Source: Carettochelys insculpta
Taxonomy: Eukaryota; Chordata; Testudines; Carettochelyidae
NCBI RefSeq assembly: GCF_033958435.1
Contig: NC_134161.1
Coordinates: 13,082,001-13,146,000, forward strand
Length of the DNA: 64,000 nucleotides
Direction: 5' to 3'
Positions 12,368-22,904 of the stretch are shown piece after piece (the first letter of the stretch is position 1; each line of letters opens with the position of its first letter). The translations under genes were made by a program, and so were the position numbers. The notes under the pieces are model-generated. The model was given only the letters and a program-made list of their open reading frames with translations. It did no database searches and was not told the origin of the DNA.

Positions 12368-12773
12368 GTGGAGACAGACTGTGTATGAAGCCCTTCACTG
12401 TGGCGGGGGTGGGAGAAAATTTACCCTTGATTGCCTCTTGCTGTTTGCATCTCTCTCCCATGCCACATCAAGCCCCATTCACACTCTGGCTGCCACCAGC
12501 TCCCTACGGAGCCATGGCCCCACCTGGCTCCTGTGTGGCTCCAGGCCTCTGAGTCTGAGGGTAACACTTTCTAAAGCACCTGTGTCTCACTTCCACGTGG
12601 GGACTAAATCAGGGAGGAGAACTCAGTTTTGTTCTTTCTGAGTCCCTGCCCATAACATGCTATAAAAAAACCATGGCCCAGCTGTTCCACAACTCTCCTA
12701 CCCAGTAGATTAAAAGCTGTATTTAATGGCTAGTTATACCCCGAAGTCTATATAAAAAGGAGACTATATGGAC

Positions 12774-12793
12774 AAAAAAAAAAAAAAAAAAAA
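12774..12793 (+). repeat. poly(A) tract
   Basis: A run of about 20 A residues. No SINE body could be recognised directly upstream, so it is recorded only as a simple repeat. Confidence 0.8.
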
Positions 12794-13490
12794 CCTGAGT
12801 GTTATTTTAGTTTTATAGACGCAGCGTGAAACTGGCGGGGCAACAGCAATTCTGTCAAGCCATGGAGGTGGCTGTGACAGGCACAAACACTTGTCAAGGT
12901 CAGTGTTCATATTGGCTGGGCTTCAGTGGCGGGCAGCAGGGCTCAGGCTCTGTCTCGCTGCACTGGGCTCTGCCCTGCAAGTCTAACAACCACCCAGCCT
13001 TCTGGTTTCTTTTGGGGGATGCCTCTGAAACCTGCTCATCACCCTCTAGGGGCCATGGGCCCCTGGGTGAGACATGCAGGACTCAGGCCCTGAGGAACCT
13101 AAGTTCCTCTGAAGGTCAACAGGATTTTGGTTGTGACGCTACTTCAGTGCCTTTGAAAAAATGGAGTGTAGTTCTCCTTCTCACAGTCCAATTCATACCC
13201 GTGAAATTCTGTTGATTTCAACTTCAGGGCCGTTACTTCAGATGTACAAATTAAAGGAGCTCAAAATTAGTCTCAAAAAGTTATAAAATAAGACCAAAGT
13301 AAGGTTCAGCCTCTATGGAAAAGTTCTATAGAAAATGATTGTTTTTCCCATGGGCTTTCTTTAACCATCCTGTGGAAATGAAACACAAATGAGAGCCCTG
13401 CTACAAGATGGAAATAGGATAGTTCAGAGAAAGGAGATCATTCCCTGTTAATGCAGTGGGAGTTTTGAGTAATATTTAGAGAACTGTCGC
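12794..13490. other. intergenic, no recognised feature
   Basis: One open frame of 129 aa on the + strand (12826-13215) shows no domain, signal peptide or plausible splice context. No repeat was recognised. Confidence 0.4.
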
Positions 13491-13498
13491 ATGCTGGC

Positions 13499-13695
13499 CA
13501 GTGTTCCCTCTAATTTTTTCCAGCCCTGGCTGGAATAAATTTTGTTATGTGCAACAAGGCATGTGCTGATCTGCCCCACCAATAGAAACACAGGCTGACA
13601 GCTGTTAGCGGCTGTGGAGGCTCTGCTAATCAGCTGGGCAGCATTTGAATGTCTCCTAGACAGCCAACCACGTTCTCAGCTTACAGGGAACACTG
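13499..13695 (-). mobile_element. non-autonomous hAT-like MITE, copy 4, exact 8 bp TSD
   Basis: The left end CAGTGTTCCCTCTAA and right end CTTACAGGGAACACTG are inverted copies. The flanks are an exact 8 bp duplication, ATGCTGGC, at 13491-13498 and 13696-13703. The CAG..CTG ends together with an 8 bp duplication are diagnostic of the hAT superfamily. It is 197 bp with no open frame, so it depended on a transposase supplied elsewhere. Its interior matches copies 1-3 read in reverse. Confidence 0.88.
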
Positions 13696-13703
13696 ATGCT
13701 GGC

Positions 13704-15830
13704 TGACCTCCTGGGGAGTTTGGCTCTCCCTCACCTGTGGCAGATCAGGTCAACCTCCCCAGCCAGCTAATCCTGATCCATTCAGTTATCAGGTGGTGCT
13801 ATTGAATTATCAGGCCCAGCTGGGGAAAAGTGGGTGATTGCTATAAAAGGCTGGGAGTGTTGGCCAGGAAATGAGAGGAGTTGTTTCCTGTGTTTGGCCT
13901 GGTAGTGAAAGTGTAGCAGGAGAGAAGATGGCTCTTGTGGTGGACTCAGGAAGAAAGTTGCCTCTGGGTAGATTGACCCATCCTGGGGAAAGGACTCCTA
14001 GGAAAGGCCAGTGGTTTGAGCAGGAGTTGACTGGCCAGAAAGTAAGTATGCAAGTGCCAAGTGAATGAGGAGACCAGGAGGAGCAGAAGATCCTTTTGTT
14101 TGATGTGTTCCTAGATCATGTGCTGCTTGACACAGCCTCCCTGGGAAAAGGTCCCCTTGTCAAAGGAGAACTACTGAGAATAACTGTAGAACCATTGCTT
14201 TTCTGCACCACCATGGGTCACCTAGGAGTGAAGGACAGGCAGCCTGCCACAAAAGCACTATTACATTTCTGGACACCCCTGCTGGTTTCATCACTGTTGG
14301 ATTGCTTCTTAAGGGTCTGACTTTCTCTACCCCCTCCCTGCTTACTGAACACAACTTTGGGACCAGTGATGTGGTGGCATACAGGTGCCAGAGGCATGCT
14401 TGTGTGAGAGCAGGTGTGCCCCTTTGGCAACTGGCACCAAGGGGCCTTTGTGGCAGAGGGCCATTTCAGGAGTCTCCAAGAACAAGAAAGCGAACTTGAA
14501 AGAACAAAAATCAAGTCATCTGAAGTCTTTCTCGTAGAGAGCAAGTTTGTGTGGAAAGAACAACATGGTGGGGGCAGGGGAGGATGAGCAAAAACCACAC
14601 TGACCTGCCTGTTTCCCAACCAGGCTGGCTCCCTTGGAGGGGCTGAAGCTGACAGAGACATATGAATTACTGCATTCCCCGGTCATGTCCCCATATGACT
14701 GCGTGGTAAATACCAAGCAACCATGTCACACTGCTAAAACCTGTGCAGCTTGGCATCTGCGTGCATGTTAAGCTAATGACTTCACTTTGCTTCAGTCCTA
14801 ACCAGCTGCCAAAGACTGAGCAAATGAATCAGTGAGGGCTGGGAAAACAGAACTAAAAATGTGACTTGAAAAAATGCAGCAGAAGGGGTGATGCAATTGG
14901 CAGGTCCTGCTGAACTGCGTAGGGTCAGAGGGCCATTCCAATGGAGCTGGCAGAGTTCAGGCAAGTGCTACAGTGGGTTGAGTTACTCCAGCTGAGGGTT
15001 CTAATCACCATCATGGAGTTCTCTGTGTAAGTGCACTTTGCTTTCCACAGAAAACTGAACTTCTGATCCCACAGCTGCTTACACCCATGAGTTGTCATTC
15101 CTCACATGAATGCAAGGGTCTGCTCAGGGGAGGAAAAAAGTTTGCTGAATCAAGGCTTAGCTAATGCACGCTCCTCCCTACCACGTACAGAATGGAGTAC
15201 CTAGAAGAACAGGGTCAGGTCCTCAGATGGTGTAAAATAACACAGCTCTGTTGACTTCAGTGGAAGCAAGCTCACTTACACCCACTGAGGCTCTCGCCCA
15301 CAGTTGTTATCCATTGTCATTTCCTGTGCCTCATCTTATAACAGCACAACTCATCACCTGCAGTCACATGCATTGTACCATCTGGGACTGAAGCTGCCCT
15401 TTGCTAGATGTTTGTAAGTGCCTGGTTCAGCCTGCCAGGTGTCTTTTTTTCCCACTCTATAGTGTGTAAAGCAAACAGTAATTTTGTCAATGGCTGTTTC
15501 ATCATGCAGTGACAGGGCACTGTTTCTGTAATGAATGTAATAGCCTGCTGCCAACCTGTGTAGGTACAAACAAGGACAGATGCAAATGCTACTCTACTGG
15601 AATTTTGTTCCTTTGTCACGGAAGTAGCCAGCTGGCTGTGGGCTACTGCTCAAAGTGCTCCTCTGGTCAGTTCAGTTGTGACAAGTCTCACTTGTCTATT
15701 TGCAAGTCACTCACCCCATTGCAGCACTTCTACCACTGCCACAGTACTTAGCTGGAACATGTTTATCCCAGCAGAGCAGAAATCTGTGCCACTGTTGGCA
15801 CAGGTTATAGCCAATATGCACACTAATCTT
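13704..15830. other. intergenic; isolated TATA-like motif
   Basis: About 2.1 kb without a supported gene. 'ctataaaaggctggg' near 13840-13854 resembles a TATA box and could mark a decayed LTR or unrelated promoter, but no paired LTR or retroviral sequence is seen. The open frames of up to 147 aa overlap on both strands. Confidence 0.3.
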
Positions 15831-15990
15831 TTCCATACATGTATGAAATAAAATTTATGTGCACTGAGGCTGGTGTGATGTGCACCACCAATAGAAACCA
15901 AAAACCTAGCTGTGCAGACTTCTGTCAGCTGCTGGGAATCTGAATCCCTCCTGAGCAGCTGCACAAGCACACAGCTGACAGGGAACACTG
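15831..15990 (-). mobile_element. non-autonomous hAT-like MITE, copy 5, one end lost
   Basis: The right end GACAGGGAACACTG and the interior 'gtgcaccaccaatagaaac' match copy 4 in the same orientation. The left terminal repeat is not recognisable, so that end is deleted or eroded. Confidence 0.6.
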
Positions 15991-16957
15991 GATATATTTC
16001 AGTTTATCTGACCACCAGAGTTGAACCTGCCTCTCATTATGGGTGATAGAGCTAAACTTCATTAGCCTTCTCCCATAGCTACTATTGTCATGAGAAACTT
16101 ATCTACAGATTCTCCTATCTGAGCTTTCCTTCATGAGTCCCCACACATCAATAACACTCTGGCTGATATATAACATCACCTGAAGATGTACCTTTTTCTT
16201 TCTCCTAGGATTTTTATTTTCTCGTTGTTATGGCCTTCTAACTAGCATGTTTCATCCACTTGCCATGCATGTATCTTTCAGGCACTGCTTTATTCTGTAA
16301 CTCAAGCCACACACTACCAAGTGTCTTTGTTTAATGGTGTATAGCCTTTTTCAGTGGGCTTTGGGTGGAAGATCCCATACTGAGGTAAGATCTTTTGCAT
16401 TCCACTGTCAGCCTGGCTACTGACTGAGGTTCAGTACCTGCAGTTCTGTTTCCTCTGGGAGCAGCGGTACTTAATTATTCAGAACAAAAGCATTTCATAG
16501 AAAACAGGTCTTAAACCCTCATATTTGGGTTTTGGGGGATACATTCCACCCATAGAAATTGGAGCTATAGAAGATATTACCTTGTCTCTCTTATATCCAG
16601 GGATCAACACAACCATAGCAGTCTCATTGGTGGACAGCTACATGTGTGCCTGTCTTTCCCTAAGGCTCACCATTCCCTGGAAGCCACAAAGCCTGAGTTG
16701 CTCTTCAGACTTTATTTCTGGACCCTGGTTTCTCTTTCAACTCAATCTGTTCTCACCAAGAATGGCATCCTCCGGTCCCTGCTCTTCGCTCTCCAGTGTG
16801 CTCTTTTGAGTATCTGGTGTTGCTGTGACCTCTTCCTCCCCACAGTGGCAAAATATAGCTTGTTCCTTTATTGGATACAGGATATAGAACCCTAAAACTA
16901 ACAACTTTCCCCATTGTCTTTCAACTATGTGCTTGTGTTGCCAACACCTTCCTATTA

Positions 16958-17296
16958 TTGGGGTAAGCAAACTTTTTATGTCGGGCCTGCCTTTTTGTCC
17001 CTGCAATAAGCAGGGTCCCCCCCAACCCGCTCTAATGTAACCCAAACTGATGGAAACATTGGTTATGTGCATACAAAAAAAAAAACCCTTTTGACAAGTG
17101 TTAGAAAGTAAGTGTGTAGAATGTAAAACCATTATTAATCAGCATATACATATGAATACCTAGACATAAAAACAGTACACAGTTCAATATCTTTAATGAG
17201 ATGGATGAATCTGAGACCAAGCAGCCAATCACCCTTCACCCCCTTAAGAAATTTCTTGACCCTTCCCAAGATACTCCCCCACTTTGCTCACCCCTG
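16958..17296. mobile_element. hAT-like DNA transposon remnant
   Basis: The left end 'ggggtaagcaaactttttat' and right end 'actttgctcacccctg' are inverted copies of a terminus that also ends the element at 38174-38509. The interior is non-coding. No clear 8 bp duplication remains. Confidence 0.6.
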
Positions 17297-17504
17297 AGCT
17301 CGATCAATATATTCATCATATAGGAAAGCCTAATAATCCAATGCAGTTACATAGTATATTTGCCTCACTGAGCAAGTCATCTGTAAAATTCATAATTACA
17401 GCATTGTCTGATTAATTCATAGCATTTCCATGTTTGCCACATCCCCATTTTCAAGGGCGTTGTCGAGAGGAGGCTTAGGCTCAAAGTGTGCAAGCACATA
17501 TGTG

Positions 17505-17640
17505 CTAGAACTAGGGGTGCAGGAGGTACTGCAGCACTCTCTAGCTTAAAGTGGTTTCCATTATATACAGGGTTTCCAGTATGGTTCAACAACTCTCAGC
17601 ACCCCCGCAATAAAAACTGTTCTAGCAGCCCTGGTGCAGT
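17505..17640. repeat. unclassified interspersed repeat
   Basis: It starts 'agaactaggggtgcagg' and closes near 'tgttctagcagccctgg', a short inverted-end pattern around 'ggtttccattatatacaggg'. This looks like a small DNA element, but no superfamily is assigned. Confidence 0.35.
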
Positions 17641-18985
17641 GGGGTCTTCATGTAATGCTACCACATTGGCATGGGAAAGCTTCACTCCTGCTTTGCAGAG
17701 GTCTAAATGGCAACGCAACATGCAAGGCAGTGGTGAATCAAACTCCTGTTGCAGTTGTTCTAAATGGATGTAAAACCAGAATGTGTGAGAGATAAGTAGG
17801 TAGAGCATTCCTGGAACGTGCTCACTCTCAGGCTGATTTGCTGTAAGTTGCACTAGCCCCATCGGGTACTATCGCAATTGTCCCATTATTTTTAACACTC
17901 CAGTGAGTTTGTGCCAGATTTTTTTATTGTATTTTTACAGTAGTGAATAGTGTCACTTTCCAGCAGATGACTTAGTGTTTTTTTTACCCTGATTAATAAT
18001 TCTGGATTGTGGCATTTCAATCAGTTTCCTGCTGTAATGTATTAAAAATTTATTACAAAAATATGTAGCAAATGGCTGTACGAACCAAGTTAAATCAAGC
18101 CATGTTTACCTTGGGTTAGCACTGATTTGGACCAAATTACAGGGATAGATTAACTCAAGATTGGACCTGGAAGGATCTAATACGCAACCACCCAGGATGA
18201 CTTTTTTTTTTTTTGTGGGGAGGGAAGGGTAGTACCAGAAAATTCCACATGCAAGGGGAGAGGAATGGTGCTTTCTTAAATCCAGGGCTGGATAGACCAC
18301 ACGGAACTTCAGAGAATGACACATGGACTGGTTAACCATTGCTCTAATCTGCCACTGCTAAATACTAAAAGACAGTTCTCAATCTAAGCATGGTTAAGTC
18401 ACTTTCTATACTGTCAGGAGCAGTTTGAATACAGTGTACACTTCCAAAGGATAGATTGCAGCCTGGCGTTTGTGTGGGTACACATGTATGATAATAGGCA
18501 ATATTCCCTCCCTTGCCCTGTATGCTCTGGGTAGCTGCAAGCCACCCCTCTATTCTCCTGAGAACTCACAGGATCATGTGAGGTAACAGTATCCACAGGA
18601 CATGGAGGAAACAGGAGCAGGGAGGAGCTGCACTTCCCATGAGCTGTGGTTGCCTTGTCTCTGTGAAGCACAAATCCCAAGTTCAGAGCTGACTCTGAGG
18701 CTGATGGAAATCCACACACTACCTCCTAAACAAAAGGCATGTCATGCAAAATGATTTTCTCTCCTGCTCTTTGCACAGCCAGCTGGGCTGGCATGCCTAA
18801 GTACCAAAAGGGCTGAAAAGTATCAGAGGTTCTGCAGCAGCTGGAAATACACCAGGCGGCACCTGAGGACGGCTACTGGAAGTGATGAGAGTGGCAGCTG
18901 GAAATGCCAGTTACGATCCAGGTTGGAAATTGTTGGGAATGGTGCTGGGAACCATGTACGCACCGGCCTAGAGTACCTGCCCCAG
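17641..18985. other. intergenic upstream of ZBTB44 promoter
   Basis: About 1.3 kb of ordinary-composition sequence rising in GC toward the CpG island. No gene or repeat was recognised apart from A- and T-runs (for example near 18200). Confidence 0.4.
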
Positions 18986-19282
18986 CACTGGCGACCCGCC
19001 TGCGCTCGGGGAACGTGCACGCTGCGGGCTGCAGTGCCTGCACTGGACTGAGGACCATGCACTGTGTCCACCCGCCTGAGCCTAGGGACGATGCGTGCCT
19101 CGGGCTGCATGAGCGGCGACTGAACGCGGGAGCGTGCGCGCAGCGGGCGACACAAGGCGCGTGCAGCAAGCCGGAGCCCCGGGCCCAGCCTGAGCGAGCG
19201 CGCGGCCAGAGCCGACCGAGCCTCGCACTGCGCCTGTGCGAGGCAGGCAGGACCGCCCCCCCCCACGCTCCGCCCTCACGGC

Positions 19283-19300
19283 CGCGGGGCATTGTGGGAC
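19283..19300 (-). promoter_or_regulatory. ZNF143/STAF binding site
   Basis: Read on the - strand this is GTCCCACAATGCCCCGCG. It fits the degenerate 18 bp STAF/ZNF143 consensus at 17 of 18 positions by eye, including the CCCA..AT.C core. ZNF143 commonly occupies such sites near the starts of CpG-island genes. The position, about 170 bp before the first uORF and 250 bp before the exon 1 donor, suits a core-promoter element. Confidence 0.6.
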
Positions 19301-19548
19301 ACAAACAAAGTGCCCGGCCAGCCTGGCGCGCGGAGCTCGCGCGCCTGGGCCCCGCGTGCCCCCTCCCCCCGGCCAGGCCAGGCCAGGCTGCGCGAGCCGC
19401 CCCCGCCCAGCGCCGCCCCCCCCTCCCCGGGAGCAGGCAGCGGCGGCACCCGCCCGCCGCCGCCGCCATGGCCCAGCAGGGGCCCCGCCGCGGCCCCAGA
19501 TAGGGGCTCGGGCTCCGCGCGGCCCGGGGCCGGGCCCAGCCACTGCAG
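19300..19548 (+). other. ZBTB44: ZBTB44 non-coding exon 1 (5' UTR; start approximate)
   Basis: The 3' boundary is a consensus donor, CTGCAG|GTAACG, at 19548/19549. The 5' boundary is not visible and is placed only roughly, downstream of the ZNF143 site. Coding sequence begins in exon 2, so this exon is untranslated apart from an 11-codon uORF at 19468-19503. The exon is extremely GC-rich (CCGCCGCC repeats), which implies a structured leader. Confidence 0.6.
19468..19503 (+). other. uORF 1 in ZBTB44 exon 1
   Basis: An ATG in an optimal Kozak context (GCCGCCGCCATGG) opens an 11-codon frame, MAQQGPRRGPR, ending in TAG at 19501-19503. It ends 45 nt before the exon 1 donor, so it is closed before the main ORF. 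If transcription starts upstream, scanning ribosomes should often initiate here. Translation is inferred. Confidence 0.5.
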
Positions 19549-19619
19549 GTAACGGGGCAGAACCGGGGGCGGAGGGAGACAGCGAGAGTCGGGACCGGCG
19601 CGTGCCCCGCCCCCGCCCC

Positions 19620-20720
19620 CTTCCTCACGGGCACGAGCCCCCCCCCCCCCCCGCAACCTCTGTATCCCCCTGTCCCCCGAGCTTCCCCCCCCCGCTGTTA
19701 CCCGGCTCCGGCAGCCCCGGGCCGCGGCCCCCCATGTTCCCGCCCCCCCCGGGTGCAGCTTCTGCCCCGTGGGGTGCCCCCGACGTGCTCCCCCAGGCGC
19801 GAGCCCTGCGAGCGTGCCCTCGGGGCTGCCCCGCCTCCGCCCCCCCCCAGTCTTCTGGCAGTAGCCCCCCTGCGTGTGATCCCCCAGGCCTTAGCCCCCA
19901 GTGTGCCCCCCACGCCCTCCCTGCTGCCACGGGCTTCTCCAGGTGCTGGGGCCTCCCAAGTGCGTTGCCCCCTTACATATACAGGCTCCCCCAGGTTCTG
20001 GCTCCTCCCCCCACACAGTGCCCTGGGCACGGGCCCCCCCGTGCGCGCACACTCTGCAGAGTGCTGGTTTCCCCCTGCCCCTGGACACGAGCCCTCCCAT
20101 CACTCGCTCGCCTGGGTTCTCTTCCCCCACTCCTCCGCGCACCTCCTCTATGCAGTCCCCTGGGCACTAGCTCCCAGCTTTGTCCCGTGCCCCCTAGGCA
20201 GTCCATCTGGAACTAGCCTGACCCCTCCTCCATCATGCCTGCCCCCGGAGTGTGCTCCTCCCATGCATGCTAGCCCCTTGAAAGGCCCTGCTCTCCTCGG
20301 CCTCTGGGTACTAACTCCTCCAAAATAACCCCAGTTCTCCAGCCGTTAAGACCCCGAGAGGCTCTCCTCCACTTCCTGGGCACCAACACCCTGAGAGGCC
20401 TCCTACTTTCCCAAGAACTTTCCTTCAAGATCCCCCATCATGCACCCAAGAGGCCCCTGCTCTCCTGGAGTTTATGTTCTGGATGATACCTGCTGTCTCT
20501 CACCTGACCCTACAGGCCATCCTGTTTTCCCTATCTCACAACCCTGCCTTTTCCCAGCTTCCCTGACATTTAATACCCCCGACTCACATTCTTTAGAAGT
20601 GTGTTCCCCCCACAACTTACCTGTCTTCTTTCAGGGCACACAGTCTAGAAGCCTCCCTGACTTCCCTCTCCCAAAGCCTAGCAGCTCCTCTGCCCCCCTC
20701 ATCTACTCCTCTCATAGTCC
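19620..20720. repeat. C-rich low-complexity tract (G-rich on - strand)
   Basis: It includes a run of 15 C at 19638-19652 and many CCCCC blocks spaced every 10-40 bases, often in a loose '..CCCCCAGG..CT.GCCCCC' pattern suggesting a decayed minisatellite. The - strand could form G-quadruplexes. Long open frames here on both strands come from the lack of A/T and are not genes. Confidence 0.7.
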
Positions 20721-21274
20721 TTGAGGCCACCCCATTACCTCTGTCCCAAAGCTTGGTCTGGTTGCTGTTTGCCTTTTTTGTTCTTCCCTCCTCCCCATTA
20801 GTCCTTCCCCTGATATCTACTTATCCAGCTTCCCCTTTTGTTGAAGGTGATTCCTCTCCACCTTTCCCCAGGGTGACTGCTGCCCTCCATTGCAGGGGGT
20901 TGCTCCACACAGTCATGGGGGCTAGTAGCGTTTCTGGTAGCAGCTTTGTATTATTTGTCCGTTACGTGTCAGGCATGCTTGTGGTGTCTTTCAGGGAACC
21001 TGCAAAGTGACGCACTGAGTACAAGTGCTCCTGGTATGGCAGGATGTGCACACTCGCAGGATAACCTTTCTGTTGGAGAGAGGTGGTGGGTGATGATACA
21101 CTTCCCCTTTGCAAAGGAATGGGAGTTCAACCCCATCACAGGGCCAAGCACACACAGATGATCTCTTAGAGCTAGTTCACAGTGTTTGCACCAGCTTTAG
21201 CTGTATCTCCTTTGAAAGCAATGTAGTTATATAAGTGATAAAATTATATCAATACAGATGTTTATACTGATGTA

Positions 21275-21403
21275 AGTATTAGAGGGGTAGCCGAGTTAGT
21301 CTGTATCTTCAAAAACAAGAAGAAATCCTGTGGCACCTTATAGACTAACAAAATACGCTCCAAAATAACTGTTAGTCTATAAGGTGCCACCGAACTGCTT
21401 GTT
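21275..21403 (+). mobile_element. snapback retroelement family, full-structure copy
   Basis: It has the family head ('agaggggtagccgagttag'), an A-rich block, and an arm 'tgtggcaccttatagactaa'. The arm is then inverted as 'gttagtctataaggtgccac', and the copy ends in 'gcttgtt', the complement of the A-rich block. The central ribozyme-like core seen in other copies is deleted. No clear target duplication was found. Confidence 0.65.
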
Positions 21404-21960
21404 ATATTCATATTATTTGTTCGGATGTAAACACTTTAGTATAATTGTCCACAGTAAGGGATTATAGTGATTACAGTGTCTTTATTTCTATTCTAGTATT
21501 TAAATTGGTGGAAAAACTGTTTGTAGGTAAACCCTTATTAGAGGGATTTCCACTGCCATGCTGAGCTCCCCAAGTGCAAAACGTACAGATCATCCCTTTA
21601 CATTAAGGAGAATTATTTCTTTTGCATATTGATTATTTCCTTAATTTGCTTCCTGAACCTGACACAGGTTCAATTTACAAGAGCAGGAATGTCCCTTGCA
21701 TGAAATTTATAGATGCTCTGCAAGAACAACCAATCGATACTTCTTTGTGTTGTTGTCGTATAAGATGTATATTAAATATTTAGTTAAATGAACTTTATGC
21801 ATCATTTGTTGTCACAAGGGGTTGAATCTCATACTGTGCTTATTTTAAGCAGGGTAATTTGTGGCATTTGTAGTGTGTGGTAAAATAAGGATCCAATCAG
21901 ATGTTGGATGTTTGCTGGATGGGTCAGAAAGAAATTTGACTTCCTTTCTACTGTGTAGAG

Positions 21961-22149
21961 CAGGTGTGTCCAACCTGCGGGCCACATGCGGCCCTGGACA
22001 GCAAGTAATGCAGCCCCACAAGATTGTAAACTTTTAACATTATTATGTGCTTTGTATATATTAACTATATTATATATTTTATATGCGGCCCAAGACAATT
22101 CCTCTTCACTCAATGCGACCCAGACAAGCCAAAAGTTTGGACACCCATG
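21961..22149. mobile_element. non-autonomous hAT element, exact 8 bp TSD
   Basis: The left end CAGGTGTGTCCAACCTGCGG and right end 'aaaagtttggacacccatg' are inverted copies. The flanks GTGTAGAG at 21953-21960 and 22150-22157 are an exact 8 bp duplication, diagnostic of hAT. It is 189 bp and non-coding, and unrelated in interior to the CAGTGTTCCC family upstream. Confidence 0.88.
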
Positions 22150-22246
22150 GTGTAGAGCATTGTACAAGTAGCCAAATTCATTTGCGGGAATGTTTGCCAC
22201 TTTCTGAATCTTCAGGTATTGCTAGGGATAAAATATCTGATTCGGT

Positions 22247-22611
22247 GGCTGTGTCGACGCTAGCCCCAAACTTCGAAATGGCCACGCAAAGGGCACTTCG
22301 AAATTGACGCGACTCGCCGCTGCACAGCTCATCCCGACGGGGCTACTTTTCGAAAGGACCCCAGCTACTTCGAAGTCCCCTTATTTCCATCAGATCATGG
22401 GAATAAGGGGACTTCGAAGTAGGCGGGGTCCTTTCGAAAAGGAGCCCCGTTGGGATGAGCCGCGCTGGGGCGAGGCGTGTCAATTTCAAAGTGCCACAGC
22501 TGCCCTCATGCTAAGGAAGCGCTAAATATGCATTTCAGCACTTCATTAGTAAACTTCGAAATGGCCATTTGCGTGGCCATTTTGAAGTTTGGGGCTGGTG
22601 TAGATGTAGCC
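22247..22611. mobile_element. fold-back MITE with TTCGAA motifs, copy 1
   Basis: The ends GGCTGTGTCGACGCTAGCCCC and its inverted partner at 22591-22611 frame a long palindrome. The inner arms 'ttcgaagtccccttatt' and 'aataaggggacttcgaa' meet at a short loop near 22390. The right arm carries about 60 bases not matched on the left. TTCGAA or TTTCGAAA recurs in both arms. It is non-coding, and its end matches the 'GTCTACACTAGC' MITE type. Confidence 0.8.
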
Positions 22612-22904
22612 GGCATGACAGATCCTTTTCCTATTTTGGTTAAAGAAGTTTTTCTCTTTGGTATCTTTCTTCTCATGAGCAGCCTTGCTCTATGTCATCC
22701 ATATTACTAGGTTAATAATAATAGACCTTCCTTGCATATCTGTTGTTTTAATAGACTGTATACTTGGTGAAGAGGAGGGCTTGAGATTCTTCCTCCTCCA
22801 CCAATACTGATATTTTTGAAATTGTGAGGTTCAGTATTATCTTCTTTACTGTATGGTCCTGGTAAATCAGATTAATTCTGTAACAATCCACTGTGTTTCA
22901 GTAT

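Larger units (their letters stand above)
18985..19760 (+). promoter_or_regulatory. ZBTB44: CpG island promoter of ZBTB44
   Basis: A block of very high GC and dense CpG (for example 'gcgcgcggccagagccg', 'gcccgccgccgccgcc') interrupts an AT-rich landscape. No TATA box is seen at the expected distance, so this looks like a dispersed housekeeping-type promoter. It contains a ZNF143/STAF-type site at 19283-19300 and leads to a consensus donor at 19548/19549. The assignment to ZBTB44 rests on strand, on position and on the gene's coding exons starting in the second exon. The exact transcription start cannot be read from sequence. A divergent transcript on the other strand is possible. Confidence 0.8.

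Noticed and set aside
13836..13860. TATA-box-like promoter or LTR
   Set aside because: The motif 'ctataaaaggctggg' stands alone; no paired LTR, primer-binding site or retroviral coding sequence was found nearby.
16737..17132. 131 aa ORF on the - strand
   Set aside because: It overlaps a hAT remnant and an opposite-strand frame, and shows no protein-family features.
18823..20328. Many long overlapping ORFs on both strands (up to 326 aa) around the ZBTB44 promoter
   Set aside because: They lie in a CpG island and a C-rich tract where stop codons are rare in all frames. The translations are Pro/Ala/Arg/Gly-rich without domains and overlap each other in several frames.
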